From positions 5,554,501-5,618,500 of the forward strand of contig NZ_CP060404.1 of the NCBI RefSeq assembly GCF_014295035.1: a stretch of DNA of 64,000 bases, read 5' to 3'. The stretch is from Streptomyces buecherae (GTDB lineage Bacteria; Actinomycetota; Actinomycetes; Streptomycetales; Streptomycetaceae). Within the stretch, counting starts at the first letter, position 1. Each line of letters starts with the position of its first letter. Below, in pieces: positions 42,521-51,682 of the stretch. A program made the translations under genes and the position numbers. Below the pieces are notes generated by a model. The model did no database searches. It was given only the letters and a program-made list of their open reading frames with translations, and was not told the origin of the DNA.

Positions 42521-42718
42521 ACGTCCGCAGGTTAGCCGCCCCGTGGGGGAGGGGCACGGGCGGTCGCGGGCTGCTCCCCTGGACGAGGAACGAACTGCCG
42601 TGCCCGCCCCCGACCCCCGTCCGGGCCCTTGCCCCCTACACCCTGAGTAGCCCGCGCGGCCCGAGGGCACCCATACGCAGCGTAAGAGAGCGGTTGCCAA
42701 GCGTGCGGAAGGCGTGAC

Positions 42719-43468
42719 GTGGGAAGCAAGCAGTACGACGAGACGGCCGATGTGTACGACGACACCCTGAACGTCCTCACCTATGCGCGACACGCGGAGG
42801 AGCCCACCTTCCGCGCGGTGATGGGCGACGTGCGCGGGCTGGACGTGCTGGACCTGGGGGCGGGGACGGGGATCTGGACCCGCCGGATCAAGCGGGCGGG
42901 GGCGGGCCGGGTGGAGGGCCTGGAGATCACGGCGTCCATGGTGGAGACGGCCCGTGAGCGCGAGAGGGGCGAACGGCTGGGCATCACGTACCACGTCGGC
43001 GACGTCGCGCGCGGGCACGAGGCCGTCGAGGCGGTCGCCTTCGACGTGGTGACCGGCGTCAACGTCCTGCACTACAGCGCCAGCCGGGACGAGTTGCTGG
43101 CCATGTGTCGCACCGCGAGTCGGGCGCTGCGGCCCGGCGGGCGGCTGGTGGCCAACTGCGCCAACTACGACATGCCCGCCGACCCCGACTACTACGGCCC
43201 GTTCGGCATCACGGCCACCGTGCCCCGGCCGCGCGCCGCCGGCGCGACGGTGCGCGCGCACACCACGATGGGCGGACGCCCGGTCGACGTCGAGTTCTAC
43301 CTGTGGCCGCCGGACACCTACGAGTCCGCCCTGCGCGAGGCCGGTTTCGGCCAGGTGCGCTGGCACCCGTGGCAGATCTCGCCGGAGGGGATCGCCCAGT
43401 ACGGCCAGGACTACTGGCGGCGCTACACCGAGCACCCGCCCACGCTGGTCCTGGAGGCGGTGAAGTGA
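42719..43468 (+). CDS. Class I SAM-dependent methyltransferase
   Basis: A 249-residue enzyme with the Rossmann-like methyltransferase fold. Motif I is VLDLGAGTGIWTRR, the acidic residue after strand 2 is in GLEITASM, and motif IV is FDVVTGVNVLHY with the post-motif LRPGGRLVANCAN. Type 11 family members methylate small molecules; no partner gene reveals the substrate. The GTG start follows GGAAGG. It is divergent from the AraC regulator and 241 bp upstream of hutU. Confidence 0.9.
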   Translation: MGSKQYDETADVYDDTLNVLTYARHAEEPTFRAVMGDVRGLDVLDLGAGTGIWTRRIKRAGAGRVEGLEITASMVETARERERGERLGITYHVGDVARGHEAVEAVAFDVVTGVNVLHYSASRDELLAMCRTASRALRPGGRLVANCANYDMPADPDYYGPFGITATVPRPRAAGATVRAHTTMGGRPVDVEFYLWPPDTYESALREAGFGQVRWHPWQISPEGIAQYGQDYWRRYTEHPPTLVLEAVK

Positions 43469-43625
43469 GGCCACCCGCCGCCTGACCGGCGCCGACCGGC
43501 CCGACCCTAATCGCCCCGGTGGCCCAACCCGATCCGCCTCGGCTGCCCGATCCGCCCCGCCCCGGTGGCCCGACTCGCCCGACGGCCCGACCTCGCCCCT
43601 GCTGGCCCGAGGTCGGGCCGTCCTG

Positions 43626-43663
43626 TTGACTGGGACTATTCATCACAGGACTATGTGAATGAA
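43626..43663 (+). promoter_or_regulatory. AT-rich hut promoter with imperfect palindrome
   Basis: TTGACT (43626-43631) is a good -35 element; GACTAT (43649-43654) is a candidate -10 with 17-bp spacing. It overlaps an imperfect inverted repeat, CACA-GGACTA-TGTG (43644-43657), flanked by ATTCAT and AATGAA. This AT-rich island stands out in the GC-rich surroundings and precedes hutU by about 50 bp, so it is the likely operator-promoter of the hut operon. Confidence 0.55.
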
Positions 43664-43709
43664 CTAATCCAATCGGCGTACCACCCGTCGAGCCAGGGAG
43701 GCAGCACCC

Positions 43710-45374
43710 ATGTCGGGACCGCGACCCGTACGAGCACCGCGCGGCACGGAGCTCAGCACGCTGGGCTGGCAGCAGGAGGCCGCCCTGCGGATGCTGCAGA
43801 ACAACCTCGACCCCGAGGTCGCCGAACACCCCGACAAGCTCGTCGTCTACGGCGGCACCGGCAAGGCGGCCCGCGACTGGCGCTCGTTCGACGCGATGGT
43901 GCGCACCCTGACCACGCTGCGCCAGGACGAGACGATGCTCGTGCAGTCCGGCCGCCCGGTGGGCGTCATGCAGACCCACGAGTGGGCGCCGCGCGTCCTC
44001 ATCGCCAACTCGCACCTGGTCGGCGACTGGGCCAACTGGGAGGAGTTCCGCCGCCTTGAGGCCCTCGGCCTGACCATGTACGGGCAGATGACCGCCGGCT
44101 CCTGGATCTACATCGGCACCCAGGGCATCCTGCAGGGCACGTACGAGACCTTCGCCGCCGTCGCCGCCAAGAAGTTCGGCGGCTCGCTGGCCGGCACCAT
44201 CACGCTCACGGCGGGCCTCGGCGGCATGGGCGGCGCCCAGCCGCTGGCCGTCACCATGAACGGCGGCGTGGTCATCTGCGTCGACTGCGACCCGCGCGCC
44301 ATCGACCGCCGCATCGAACACCGCTACCTCGACGTCAAGGCCGACAGCCCCGCGCACGCCCTGGAACTGGCGACCGAGGCCCGCGACGCCCGCAAGCCGC
44401 TGTCCATCGGCGTCCTCGGCAACGCGGCCGAACTGCTGCCCGAACTGCTCGCCGCCGGCGCGCCCATCGACATCGTCACCGACCAGACCAGCGCCCACGA
44501 CCCGCTGGCCTACCTGCCGATCGGCGTCGACTTCGCGGACATGGCGACGTACGCGGCCGACAAGCCCGCCGACTTCACCGCCCGCGCCCGTGAGTCGATG
44601 GCCCGGCACGTGGAGGCGATGGTCGGCTTCCAGGACGCCGGCGCCGAGGTGTTCGACTACGGCAACTCCATCCGCGGCGAGGCCCAGCTCGCCGGCTACG
44701 AGCGCGCCTTCGACTTCCCCGGCTTCGTCCCCGCGTACATCCGCCCGCTGTTCTGCGAGGGCAAGGGCCCCTTCCGGTGGGCGGCGCTCTCCGGCGACCC
44801 GAAGGACATCGCGGCCACCGACAAGGCCATCCTCGAACTCTTCCCGGAGAACGAGTCGCTGGCCCGCTGGATCAAGCTCGCCGGCGAACGGGTGCACTTC
44901 CAGGGGCTGCCCGCGCGCATCTGCTGGCTCGGCTACGGCGAACGCGACCGGGCCGGCGAGCGGTTCAACGACATGGTCGCCAACGGCACGCTCCAGGCGC
45001 CGCTGGCCATCGGCCGCGACCACCTGGACTGCGGCTCGGTCGCCTCCCCGTACCGCGAGACCGAGGGCATGCTCGACGGCTCGGACGCCATCGCCGACTG
45101 GCCGATGCTCAACGCCATGGTCAACGTCGCCTCGGGCGCCTCCTGGGTGTCGCTGCACCACGGCGGCGGCGTCGGCATGGGCCGCTCGCTGCACGCGGGC
45201 CAGGTCACGGTCGCCGACGGCACGCCGCTCGCGGGCGAGAAGATCCGCCGGGTGCTCACCAACGACCCGGGCATGGGCGTGATCCGCCACGTCGACGCGG
45301 GGTACGACATCGCCGAGCGCGTCGCCGAGGAGAAGGCGGTCCGCGTCCCGATGCGCGAGGGTGACCCGTCGTGA
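43710..45374 (+). CDS. hutU: Urocanate hydratase
   Basis: This 554-residue cytosolic enzyme adds water to urocanate, giving imidazolonepropionate, using a tightly bound NAD+ as electrophile. The body is fully conserved: TAGSWIYIGTQGILQGTYE, the NAD-binding GLGGMGGAQPLA, DIVTDQTSAHDPL, the conserved cysteine in GLPARICWLGYGERDRAG, and SLHHGGGVGMGRSLHAG. Length is normal (about 550). AGGGAGGC precedes ATG 43710. It is the first gene of the hut operon and its stop overlaps the next start (GTGA). Confidence 0.97.
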   Translation: MSGPRPVRAPRGTELSTLGWQQEAALRMLQNNLDPEVAEHPDKLVVYGGTGKAARDWRSFDAMVRTLTTLRQDETMLVQSGRPVGVMQTHEWAPRVLIANSHLVGDWANWEEFRRLEALGLTMYGQMTAGSWIYIGTQGILQGTYETFAAVAAKKFGGSLAGTITLTAGLGGMGGAQPLAVTMNGGVVICVDCDPRAIDRRIEHRYLDVKADSPAHALELATEARDARKPLSIGVLGNAAELLPELLAAGAPIDIVTDQTSAHDPLAYLPIGVDFADMATYAADKPADFTARARESMARHVEAMVGFQDAGAEVFDYGNSIRGEAQLAGYERAFDFPGFVPAYIRPLFCEGKGPFRWAALSGDPKDIAATDKAILELFPENESLARWIKLAGERVHFQGLPARICWLGYGERDRAGERFNDMVANGTLQAPLAIGRDHLDCGSVASPYRETEGMLDGSDAIADWPMLNAMVNVASGASWVSLHHGGGVGMGRSLHAGQVTVADGTPLAGEKIRRVLTNDPGMGVIRHVDAGYDIAERVAEEKAVRVPMREGDPS

Positions 45375-46723
45375 GCGAACGCGCCCCGGAGGGACCCGCC
45401 GCCGACTCGGCCAGCCCGGCGGGCTCGGCCGTGTCACCAGACTCACCGGCGTCACCAGGCTCACCGCTGTCACCCAGCTCACCCGGCCCGGTCGGCACCG
45501 GCTCCTCCTTCCACGAGATGTGGCGCGACCTGCGCCCGATCGGCCGCGACGCGGACAGCGGCGGCTACCGCCGCTTCGCCTGGAGCGGCGCCGACACCGA
45601 CTGCCGGGCCTGGTTCCAGGCCCAGGCCACCTCCCGGGGCCTCGCCTACGAACTGGACCGCAACGGCAACCAGTGGGCCTGGCTCGGCGCCCGCGACCAC
45701 CGTGACGTGGCCCCGGGGGAGGCCGTCGTCACCGGCTCGCACCTGGACTCCGTCCCGGACGGCGGCGCCTTCGACGGGCCGCTCGGCGTCGTCTCCGCCT
45801 TCGCCGCGCTCGACGAACTTCGCCGGAGGGGTGCGGAGTTCGCCAAGCCGGTGGCCGTCGTCAACTTCGGCGACGAGGAGGGCGCCCGCTTCGGGCTGGC
45901 CTGCGTGGGCTCCCGGCTCGCCGCCGGCCAGCTCACCGTGGAGGCCGCGCACCGACTGCGGGACGGCGACGGCACCAGCCTGCCGCGGGCCATGGAGCGT
46001 GCCGGGTACGACCCGGAGGCGATCGGGCCCGACCCCGAACGCCTGGCCCGCGTCGGCGCCTTCGTGGAGCTCCACGTCGAACAGGGCCGGGCCCTCGACC
46101 TGTCCGGCGACCCGGTCGGCATCGCCTCCGCGATCTGGCCGCACGGCCGCTGGCGGTTCGACTTCCGTGGCGAGGCCAACCACGCCGGCACCACCCGTAT
46201 CGAGGACCGCCGCGACCCGATGCTCACCTACGCCAACACCGTGCTGGCCGCCCGCAAGAAGGCGGCGCTGGCCGGCGCGCTGGCCACCTTCGGCAAGGTC
46301 AGCGTCGAACCGAACGGCGTCAACGCCATCCCGTCGCTGGTCCGTGGCTGGCTCGACTCCCGCGCGGCCGACCAGGCCACGCTGGACACGGTGGTGGCCG
46401 AGATCGAGCGCGCGGCCGTCGAGCGCGGCCAGCGCGACGGCGTGGACGTCCGCATGGTGCGCGAGTCCTTCACCCCCGTCGTGGAGTTCGAGCACGCCCT
46501 ACGGGACGAACTCGGCCGCATCCTGGGCGGTGCCCGCCCCGTCCTGGGCACGGGCGCCGGCCACGACGCCGGCATCCTCTCCGGCACCGTCCCCACCGCC
46601 ATGCTCTTCGTCCGCAACCCCACCGGCGTCTCCCACTCCCCGGCCGAGCACGCCACCGAGGACGACTGCGTCGCCGGCGTCCACGCCCTCGCCGACGTAC
46701 TGGAGGGCCTCGCGTGCGCGTGA
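45371..46723 (+). CDS. M20-family amidohydrolase (allantoate amidohydrolase-like), candidate N-formylglutamate deformylase
   Basis: A 450-residue zinc amidase of the M20/allantoate-amidohydrolase group. The metal ligands are seen in TGSHLDSVPDGGAFDGPLG, GDEEGARFG, ELHVEQGRAL and GTGAGHDAGIL. The lid domain starts near residue 215 (GEANHAGTTR). Relatives cut allantoate, N-carbamoyl amino acids or beta-ureidopropionate. It sits between hutU and hutF with overlaps on both sides (GTGA and a 10-bp overlap with hutF), while no HutG or HutE is visible. It may therefore remove formate from N-formylglutamate. The N-terminus is a Ser/Pro-rich repeat of about 40 residues. Start GTG 45371. Confidence 0.9.
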   Translation: MSERAPEGPAADSASPAGSAVSPDSPASPGSPLSPSSPGPVGTGSSFHEMWRDLRPIGRDADSGGYRRFAWSGADTDCRAWFQAQATSRGLAYELDRNGNQWAWLGARDHRDVAPGEAVVTGSHLDSVPDGGAFDGPLGVVSAFAALDELRRRGAEFAKPVAVVNFGDEEGARFGLACVGSRLAAGQLTVEAAHRLRDGDGTSLPRAMERAGYDPEAIGPDPERLARVGAFVELHVEQGRALDLSGDPVGIASAIWPHGRWRFDFRGEANHAGTTRIEDRRDPMLTYANTVLAARKKAALAGALATFGKVSVEPNGVNAIPSLVRGWLDSRAADQATLDTVVAEIERAAVERGQRDGVDVRMVRESFTPVVEFEHALRDELGRILGGARPVLGTGAGHDAGILSGTVPTAMLFVRNPTGVSHSPAEHATEDDCVAGVHALADVLEGLACA

Positions 46724-48333
46724 CGTACTGGGCGGAGCACGCCTGGCTCAACCCCACCCCGACCCCCGAGCCCACCCCGGGCCCCACCTCCACTTCCGCC
46801 CCGGCCGCACGGCCGGAGCCCTCGCCGTCCGTGGGCGCGGCCGTCGCGGCCCAAGCCCCCGAAGGCGCGGCCCCCGTGGGCCCGGACTCCGTGGGCCCGG
46901 GTTCCGCAGGCGCGACCTCCGCTGGCCCGACGCCGGGCGGCGGTGTCCTGGCCGGCGTCCTCATCGAGGTACGCGACGGCCGGGTGGGCGCCGTGCGCCC
47001 GGGCGTGGCCACGCCGCCACCCGGCGCGGTCGTGCTGCGCGGCCTGACCGTGCCCGGCCTGGCCAACGCGCACAGCCACGCCTTCCACCGCGCCCTGCGC
47101 GGCGCCGCCCAGGTCAGCCCGGCCGCCCAGGCCGCCTCCCCGGGTGCCACCACCTCCTCATCCATCACCTCCTCGGAAGCCGGCCCCGCCAGCACTCACC
47201 GTGGCGGCGGGCGCGCACCGGACTCGTTCTGGACCTGGCGCGAGGTCATGTACGGCGTCGCTGAGCGGCTGACCCCGGACAGCTACCACGCGCTCGCCCG
47301 CGCCACCTACGCCGAGATGGCGCTCGCCGGCATTACATGCGTCGGCGAGTTCCACTACCTGCACCACGCCCCGGGCGGCGCCCGCTACCAGGACCCCAAC
47401 GCCATGGGCGAGGCCCTCCTCGCGGCGGCCGCCGACGCCGGCATCCGCATCACCCTCCTCGACACGGCCTACCTCTCCGCGGGCTTCGGCGATCCGCCGA
47501 CCCGCCCCCAACTGCGCTTCAGCGATGGCACGGCCGACGCGTGGGCGGAGCGCGCGAGCGCGCTGGGGGCGCCCGAGCACGCCCGGCTCGGCGCGGCCAT
47601 CCACTCCGTACGCGCCGTGCCGGCCGACCAACTGGCCACCGTCGCCGGCTGGGCGGCCGGTCGGAACGCCCCCCTGCACGTCCACCTGTCCGAGCAGACC
47701 GCCGAGAACGACGCCTGCCGCGCCGCGCACGGCCGCACCCCCACCGAACTGCTCGCCGAACACGGCGCGCTCGGGCCGCGCACCGTCGCCGTGCACGCCA
47801 CGCACCTGACCAGCGCCGACATCGCCCTCCTGGGCGGCGCCCACACCGGCGTGTGCATGTGCCCCACCACCGAACGCGACCTCGCCGACGGCATCGGCCC
47901 GGCCGTGGCCCTCCAGGAAGCCGGCTCGCCACTCTCCCTCGGCAGCGACAGCCACGCCGTCATCGACCTGCTCGAAGAGGCGCGCGCGATGGAGCTGGAC
48001 GAGCGGCTGCGCACCCGGGCCCGGGGCCACTGGACGGCGGCCGAACTCCTGCACGCCGCGACGGCGGCCGGTCACGCGGCGCTGGGCTGGCAGGACGCCG
48101 GCCGCATCGCTCCCGGGGCGCTCGCCGACCTCACCACGCTGGCGCTGGACTCGGTGCGCACCGCCGGCCCGCCACCGTCGCTGGGCGTGGAGACCGCCGT
48201 ATTCGCCGCGTCCAGCGCGGATGTCCGGCACACGATCGTCGGCGGTCGCCATATCGTCCGGGACGGGGCACACGTCCTGCTCCCCGACGTGCCCACCGCA
48301 CTGGCCCAGTCCATCGCAGCCGTGCTCGGCTGA
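46714..48333 (+). CDS. hutF: Formimidoylglutamate deiminase
   Basis: An amidohydrolase that converts N-formimino-L-glutamate to N-formyl-L-glutamate and ammonia. The 539-residue protein has the metal motif AHSHAFHR, HVHLSEQ, a CMCPTTERDLADG block and GSDSHAVIDLLEE. Relatives are about 450-470 residues; the surplus is two insertions, a Pro/Thr/Ala-rich one at residues 13-75 and a Ser/Ala/Gly-rich one at about 128-165. The short sequence MRVTYWAEHAWL ahead of the first insertion is the usual start. It overlaps the amidohydrolase gene by 10 bp, so translation is coupled. Confidence 0.93.
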   Translation: MRVTYWAEHAWLNPTPTPEPTPGPTSTSAPAARPEPSPSVGAAVAAQAPEGAAPVGPDSVGPGSAGATSAGPTPGGGVLAGVLIEVRDGRVGAVRPGVATPPPGAVVLRGLTVPGLANAHSHAFHRALRGAAQVSPAAQAASPGATTSSSITSSEAGPASTHRGGGRAPDSFWTWREVMYGVAERLTPDSYHALARATYAEMALAGITCVGEFHYLHHAPGGARYQDPNAMGEALLAAAADAGIRITLLDTAYLSAGFGDPPTRPQLRFSDGTADAWAERASALGAPEHARLGAAIHSVRAVPADQLATVAGWAAGRNAPLHVHLSEQTAENDACRAAHGRTPTELLAEHGALGPRTVAVHATHLTSADIALLGGAHTGVCMCPTTERDLADGIGPAVALQEAGSPLSLGSDSHAVIDLLEEARAMELDERLRTRARGHWTAAELLHAATAAGHAALGWQDAGRIAPGALADLTTLALDSVRTAGPPPSLGVETAVFAASSADVRHTIVGGRHIVRDGAHVLLPDVPTALAQSIAAVLG

Positions 48334-48350
48334 AGGAGAACCACCCCGCG

Positions 48351-49595
48351 ATGACCCCCAACACCCCCACGGGCGCCGGCGTCCCCGCCGGCCGGCCCGC
48401 CGCCACCCCCGGCAGCGCCCACAGCGCCCGCACGACGACGGCCATTACCCACATCAGCACCCTCGTCACCAACGACCCCTCCCTCGGCGAAGGCCCCCTC
48501 GGTCTGATCCAGGACGCGGCGCTCGTCATCGACGGCGACCGCATCGCCTGGGTCGGTGTCACCAGCAAAGCACCCGCCACTGACAGTCACCTCGACGCCG
48601 CGGGTCAGGCGGTCATTCCCGGCTTCGTGGACTCGCACTCGCACCTGGTGTTCGCCGGCGACCGCACCGCCGAGTTCAGCGCGCGCATGTCCGGCAGGCC
48701 GTACACCGCGGGCGGCATCCGCACCACCGTCGCCGCCACCCGAGCCGCCAGCGACGAGCAGCTCGAAGCCAACCTGCTGCGCTACCTGCGTGAGGCCGCC
48801 CGGCAGGGCACCACGACGCTGGAGACCAAGTCCGGCTACGGGCTCACGCCGCACGACGAGGCCCGCGCGCTGCGCGTCGCCGCCGCCCACACCGAGGAGA
48901 CGACGTTCCTCGGCGCGCACATCGTCGCCCCGGAGTTCGCCGACGACCCCGCGGGCTACGTGGACCTCGTCACCGGGCCGATGCTCGACGCCTGCGCCCC
49001 GTACGCCCGTTGGGTGGACGTCTTCTGCGAGAAGGGCGCCTTCGACCGGGACCAGGCACACGCCATCCTCAGCGCCGGCAAGGCGCGCGGCCTGACCCCC
49101 CGGGTGCACGCCAACCAGCTCACGTACGGGCCCGGCGTCCAACTCGCCGTCGAGCTGGACGCCGCCTCGGCCGACCACTGCACGCACCTCACCGACGCCG
49201 ACGTCGACGCGCTGGCCAGCGGGGACACGGTGGCCACGCTGCTGCCGGGGGCCGAGTTCTCCACCCGCGCGAAGTGGCCCGACGCGCGCCGGCTGCTCGA
49301 CGCGGGCGCCACCGTCGCGCTGTCCACGGACTGCAACCCGGGCTCGTCCTTCACCAGCTCCATGCCGTTCTGCGTCGCCCTCGCCGTACGGGACATGGGC
49401 ATGACGCCGGACGAGGCCGTGTGGGCGGCCACCGCGGGCGGCGCCCGGGCCCTGCGCCGCGACGACGTCGGCTACCTGCGCCCGGGCTCCCGCGCGGACC
49501 TGGCCCTGCTCGACGCCCCGTCCCCGGTCCACCTCGCCTACCGGCCCGGCGTCCCGCTGGTCACGGCCGTCTGGCGGGGCGGCCAGCGCGTCTGA
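48351..49595 (+). CDS. hutI: Imidazolonepropionase
   Basis: This 414-residue amidohydrolase-fold enzyme hydrolyses 4-imidazolone-5-propionate to N-formimino-L-glutamate. The metal site HSHLVFAGDR, TKSGYGL, RVHANQL, DHCTHL, and the Asp in STDCNPGSS are intact. AAGGAG precedes ATG 48351 at about 12-nt spacing. It is the last gene of the hut operon; with HutU and HutF it makes the route from urocanate to formylglutamate. Histidase is not in the window. Confidence 0.96.
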   Translation: MTPNTPTGAGVPAGRPAATPGSAHSARTTTAITHISTLVTNDPSLGEGPLGLIQDAALVIDGDRIAWVGVTSKAPATDSHLDAAGQAVIPGFVDSHSHLVFAGDRTAEFSARMSGRPYTAGGIRTTVAATRAASDEQLEANLLRYLREAARQGTTTLETKSGYGLTPHDEARALRVAAAHTEETTFLGAHIVAPEFADDPAGYVDLVTGPMLDACAPYARWVDVFCEKGAFDRDQAHAILSAGKARGLTPRVHANQLTYGPGVQLAVELDAASADHCTHLTDADVDALASGDTVATLLPGAEFSTRAKWPDARRLLDAGATVALSTDCNPGSSFTSSMPFCVALAVRDMGMTPDEAVWAATAGGARALRRDDVGYLRPGSRADLALLDAPSPVHLAYRPGVPLVTAVWRGGQRV

Positions 49596-49726
49596 ACCCA
49601 CCGCGCCCGGCGGCCCCGGCCGCCGCCCGTGGGCGGTGCGGCGGCCGTTGTCAGTGGCCCGTGGGAAGGTGTCCCCAGCGCGTCGGGACCTCGCCGCGCG
49701 CCCGTCGTCCCGCGAAGCTGGAAGAG

Positions 49727-51127
49727 ATGCACACCCCCGATCCGCGCCGCACCACCGCCGCCGCCGCCGGCGGCACCACCGCCGACGGCGACACCGGCCC
49801 CGCCCCGTCGGCCGTCAGCGCCCCGTCGCCCGGCGCGACGGCCGGCGACGCCCGCGCGGCCGGATCGCCCGCGACCGGCGCCGACGACGCGGCCCACCCC
49901 CGCGTCGGCTGGACCGAGGGCGAGGTACCGCACACCGCGCGCTGGCGCTCCGAGAGCGGTGCGCCGGCACCCCGGCGCGTGGTGGTCGGCGACGACCGGA
50001 TGACCGCGGACGCCGCGTACAAGCTCGTCTGCGAGGGCACGGCGGTGCTCTGGCGCGGCGACTACCACAACGCGCGCCAGCTCCTGCAGGCCATGGCCCG
50101 CCGCGCCGACCGCAAGCGCCCCGCCCGCAAGCGCCGCCGTGGCGCGACCGGCCCCGCCACCCCCGTGGCAGGCGACCAGGGCGCGCCCGACGAGTCGCCC
50201 GCCCGCGCCTTCCACCTGCACCGCAAGGCCCAGGCACAGCGGGCCCGGCTGCTCGGCATGCTGCTCGTCCCCCTCGAACCCGGGCCCGACGCGGACGCCG
50301 GCCCCCGGGTGCCGCTGCGGCGGGCGCCCGACGTCGGCGCGGCCTGCCGCGAGGCGTGGGGCGCCGGCGACGCGGCCGAGCCCGCGGTGATCTCGCTGCG
50401 GGAGCTGCTCGGCCTCATCGGCGCCCACGAGTGGCGGCGCAAGGGCGTGCCGATCCCGGCGCTGGGCGGCGAGCGCGTGCACGCGTACTACGGCGTGTTC
50501 TCGCCGGTCCGTGGGGAGTACGTGGACCTGGTGGCCGAGGCGCCGCTGCCCGCGGGCGCGCGCGAGGTGGCGTTCGACATCGGCACCGGCACCGGGGTGC
50601 TGGCCGCGCTGCTCGCCCGCCGGGGCGTACGGCGTGTGGTGGCCACCGACCAGGACCCGCGCGCCCTCGCCTGCGCGCGCGAGAACGCCGCCCGGCTCGG
50701 GGTCGCGGAGCGCGTGGAGGTGCGCGCGGCTGACCTCTTCCCGCCGGGCCGGGCACCGCTCGTCGTCTGCAACCCACCCTGGGTGCCGGCCCGGCCCAGC
50801 TCGCCGGTCGAGTACGCGGTGTACGACCCGGACAGCCGCATGCTGCGCGGCTTCCTGGACGGCCTGGCCGCCCACCTCGCGCCCGGCGGCGAGGGCTGGC
50901 TGATCCTCTCCGACCTGGCCGAACACCTCGGCCTGCGCACCCGGGCCGAGCTGCTGCACCTCATCGACGCGGCCGGCCTGCGCGTGCTCGACCGCCTCGA
51001 CACCCGCCCCCGGCACGGCCGCGCCACCGACCCGACCGACCCACTGCACGCGGCGCGCGCGGCGGAGGTCACCTCGCTGTGGCGGCTCACCGCGATATCC
51101 GGCGCGCCGCCCTCGGACACCGCCTAG
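49727..51127 (+). CDS. SAM-dependent methyltransferase with NPPW motif (methyltransferase-small domain)
   Basis: A 466-residue protein. The C-terminal half (about 265-440) is a class I methyltransferase: motif I VAFDIGTGTGVLAALLARRG, VVATDQDPRALACARENAARLG split over two helices, and catalytic NPPW in LVVCNPPWVP. NPPW marks N-methyltransferases acting on amide or base nitrogens (release factors, RNA, DNA). The N-terminal half is a disordered leader followed by a helical domain with RADRKRPARKRRRG (basic, about residues 124-137), perhaps for RNA binding. GAAGAG precedes ATG 49727. It follows the hut operon by 131 bp and may be independent. Confidence 0.85.
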   Translation: MHTPDPRRTTAAAAGGTTADGDTGPAPSAVSAPSPGATAGDARAAGSPATGADDAAHPRVGWTEGEVPHTARWRSESGAPAPRRVVVGDDRMTADAAYKLVCEGTAVLWRGDYHNARQLLQAMARRADRKRPARKRRRGATGPATPVAGDQGAPDESPARAFHLHRKAQAQRARLLGMLLVPLEPGPDADAGPRVPLRRAPDVGAACREAWGAGDAAEPAVISLRELLGLIGAHEWRRKGVPIPALGGERVHAYYGVFSPVRGEYVDLVAEAPLPAGAREVAFDIGTGTGVLAALLARRGVRRVVATDQDPRALACARENAARLGVAERVEVRAADLFPPGRAPLVVCNPPWVPARPSSPVEYAVYDPDSRMLRGFLDGLAAHLAPGGEGWLILSDLAEHLGLRTRAELLHLIDAAGLRVLDRLDTRPRHGRATDPTDPLHAARAAEVTSLWRLTAISGAPPSDTA

Positions 51128-51170
51128 CCCGGCGCGTACGCCCCGCGCCCCGCGTGGTCCGGGCCACGGC

Positions 51171-51587
51171 TCAGTCCGTGAGCTGCCGATCGCGTTCGGC
51201 GATGGCCAGGTCGTTGATGCTGGCGTAGCGCCGCCGCATCAGGCCGTTCGCGGCGAACTCCCACTGCTCGTTGCCGTAGCTGCGCCACCACTGCCCGGCC
51301 ACGTCGTGCCACTCGTACGTGAAGCGGACCGAGATGCGGTGGTCGGTGTACGTCCACAGCTCCTTACGCAGCCGGTAGTCGAGTTCGCGGCGCCACTTCT
51401 CGCGCAGGAAGGCGCGGATCTCCTCGCGTCCGCGCAGGAAGACGTCCCGGTTCCGCCACTCGGAGTCCTCGGTGTACGCCAGCGCGACCCGCTCGGGGTC
51501 GCGGGAGTTCCAGGCGTCCTGCGCCGCCTGGACCTTGCGGCGCGCGGTCTCCTCCGTGAACGGCGGCAGGGGTGGCCGAGTGGACAT
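51171..51587 (-). CDS. NTF2-like (SnoaL/DUF1348) protein
   Basis: A 138-residue single-domain protein with the cone-shaped NTF2 fold: PPFTEETARRKVQAAQDAWN, RVALAYTEDSEWRNRD and WRSYGNEQWEFAANGLMRRR are typical of the DUF1348 group. Some relatives are isomerases or cyclases; most have no known reaction. GAAGGAGG (complement) sets ATG 51587. It is divergent from the TetR gene at 51831 and has twin palindromic operators upstream, so repression by that TetR is likely. Confidence 0.88.
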   Translation of the reverse strand: MSTRPPLPPFTEETARRKVQAAQDAWNSRDPERVALAYTEDSEWRNRDVFLRGREEIRAFLREKWRRELDYRLRKELWTYTDHRISVRFTYEWHDVAGQWWRSYGNEQWEFAANGLMRRRYASINDLAIAERDRQLTD

Positions 51588-51645
51588 GTCGCCTCCTTCG
51601 TCCGGGCGCGGCGGCGCCGGGCCCCGAACGGCCGGGGCACGGAAC

Positions 51646-51663
51646 GGAGAACGATCGTTCTCC
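51646..51663. promoter_or_regulatory. TetR operator 1, perfect 18-bp palindrome GGAGAACGATCGTTCTCC
   Basis: A perfect palindrome (20 bp counting the flanking C/G) 59 bp upstream of the NTF2-like gene. It shares its half-sites with operator 2. Confidence 0.85.
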
Positions 51664-51682
51664 GGCGCTGCCGCGTACGATA

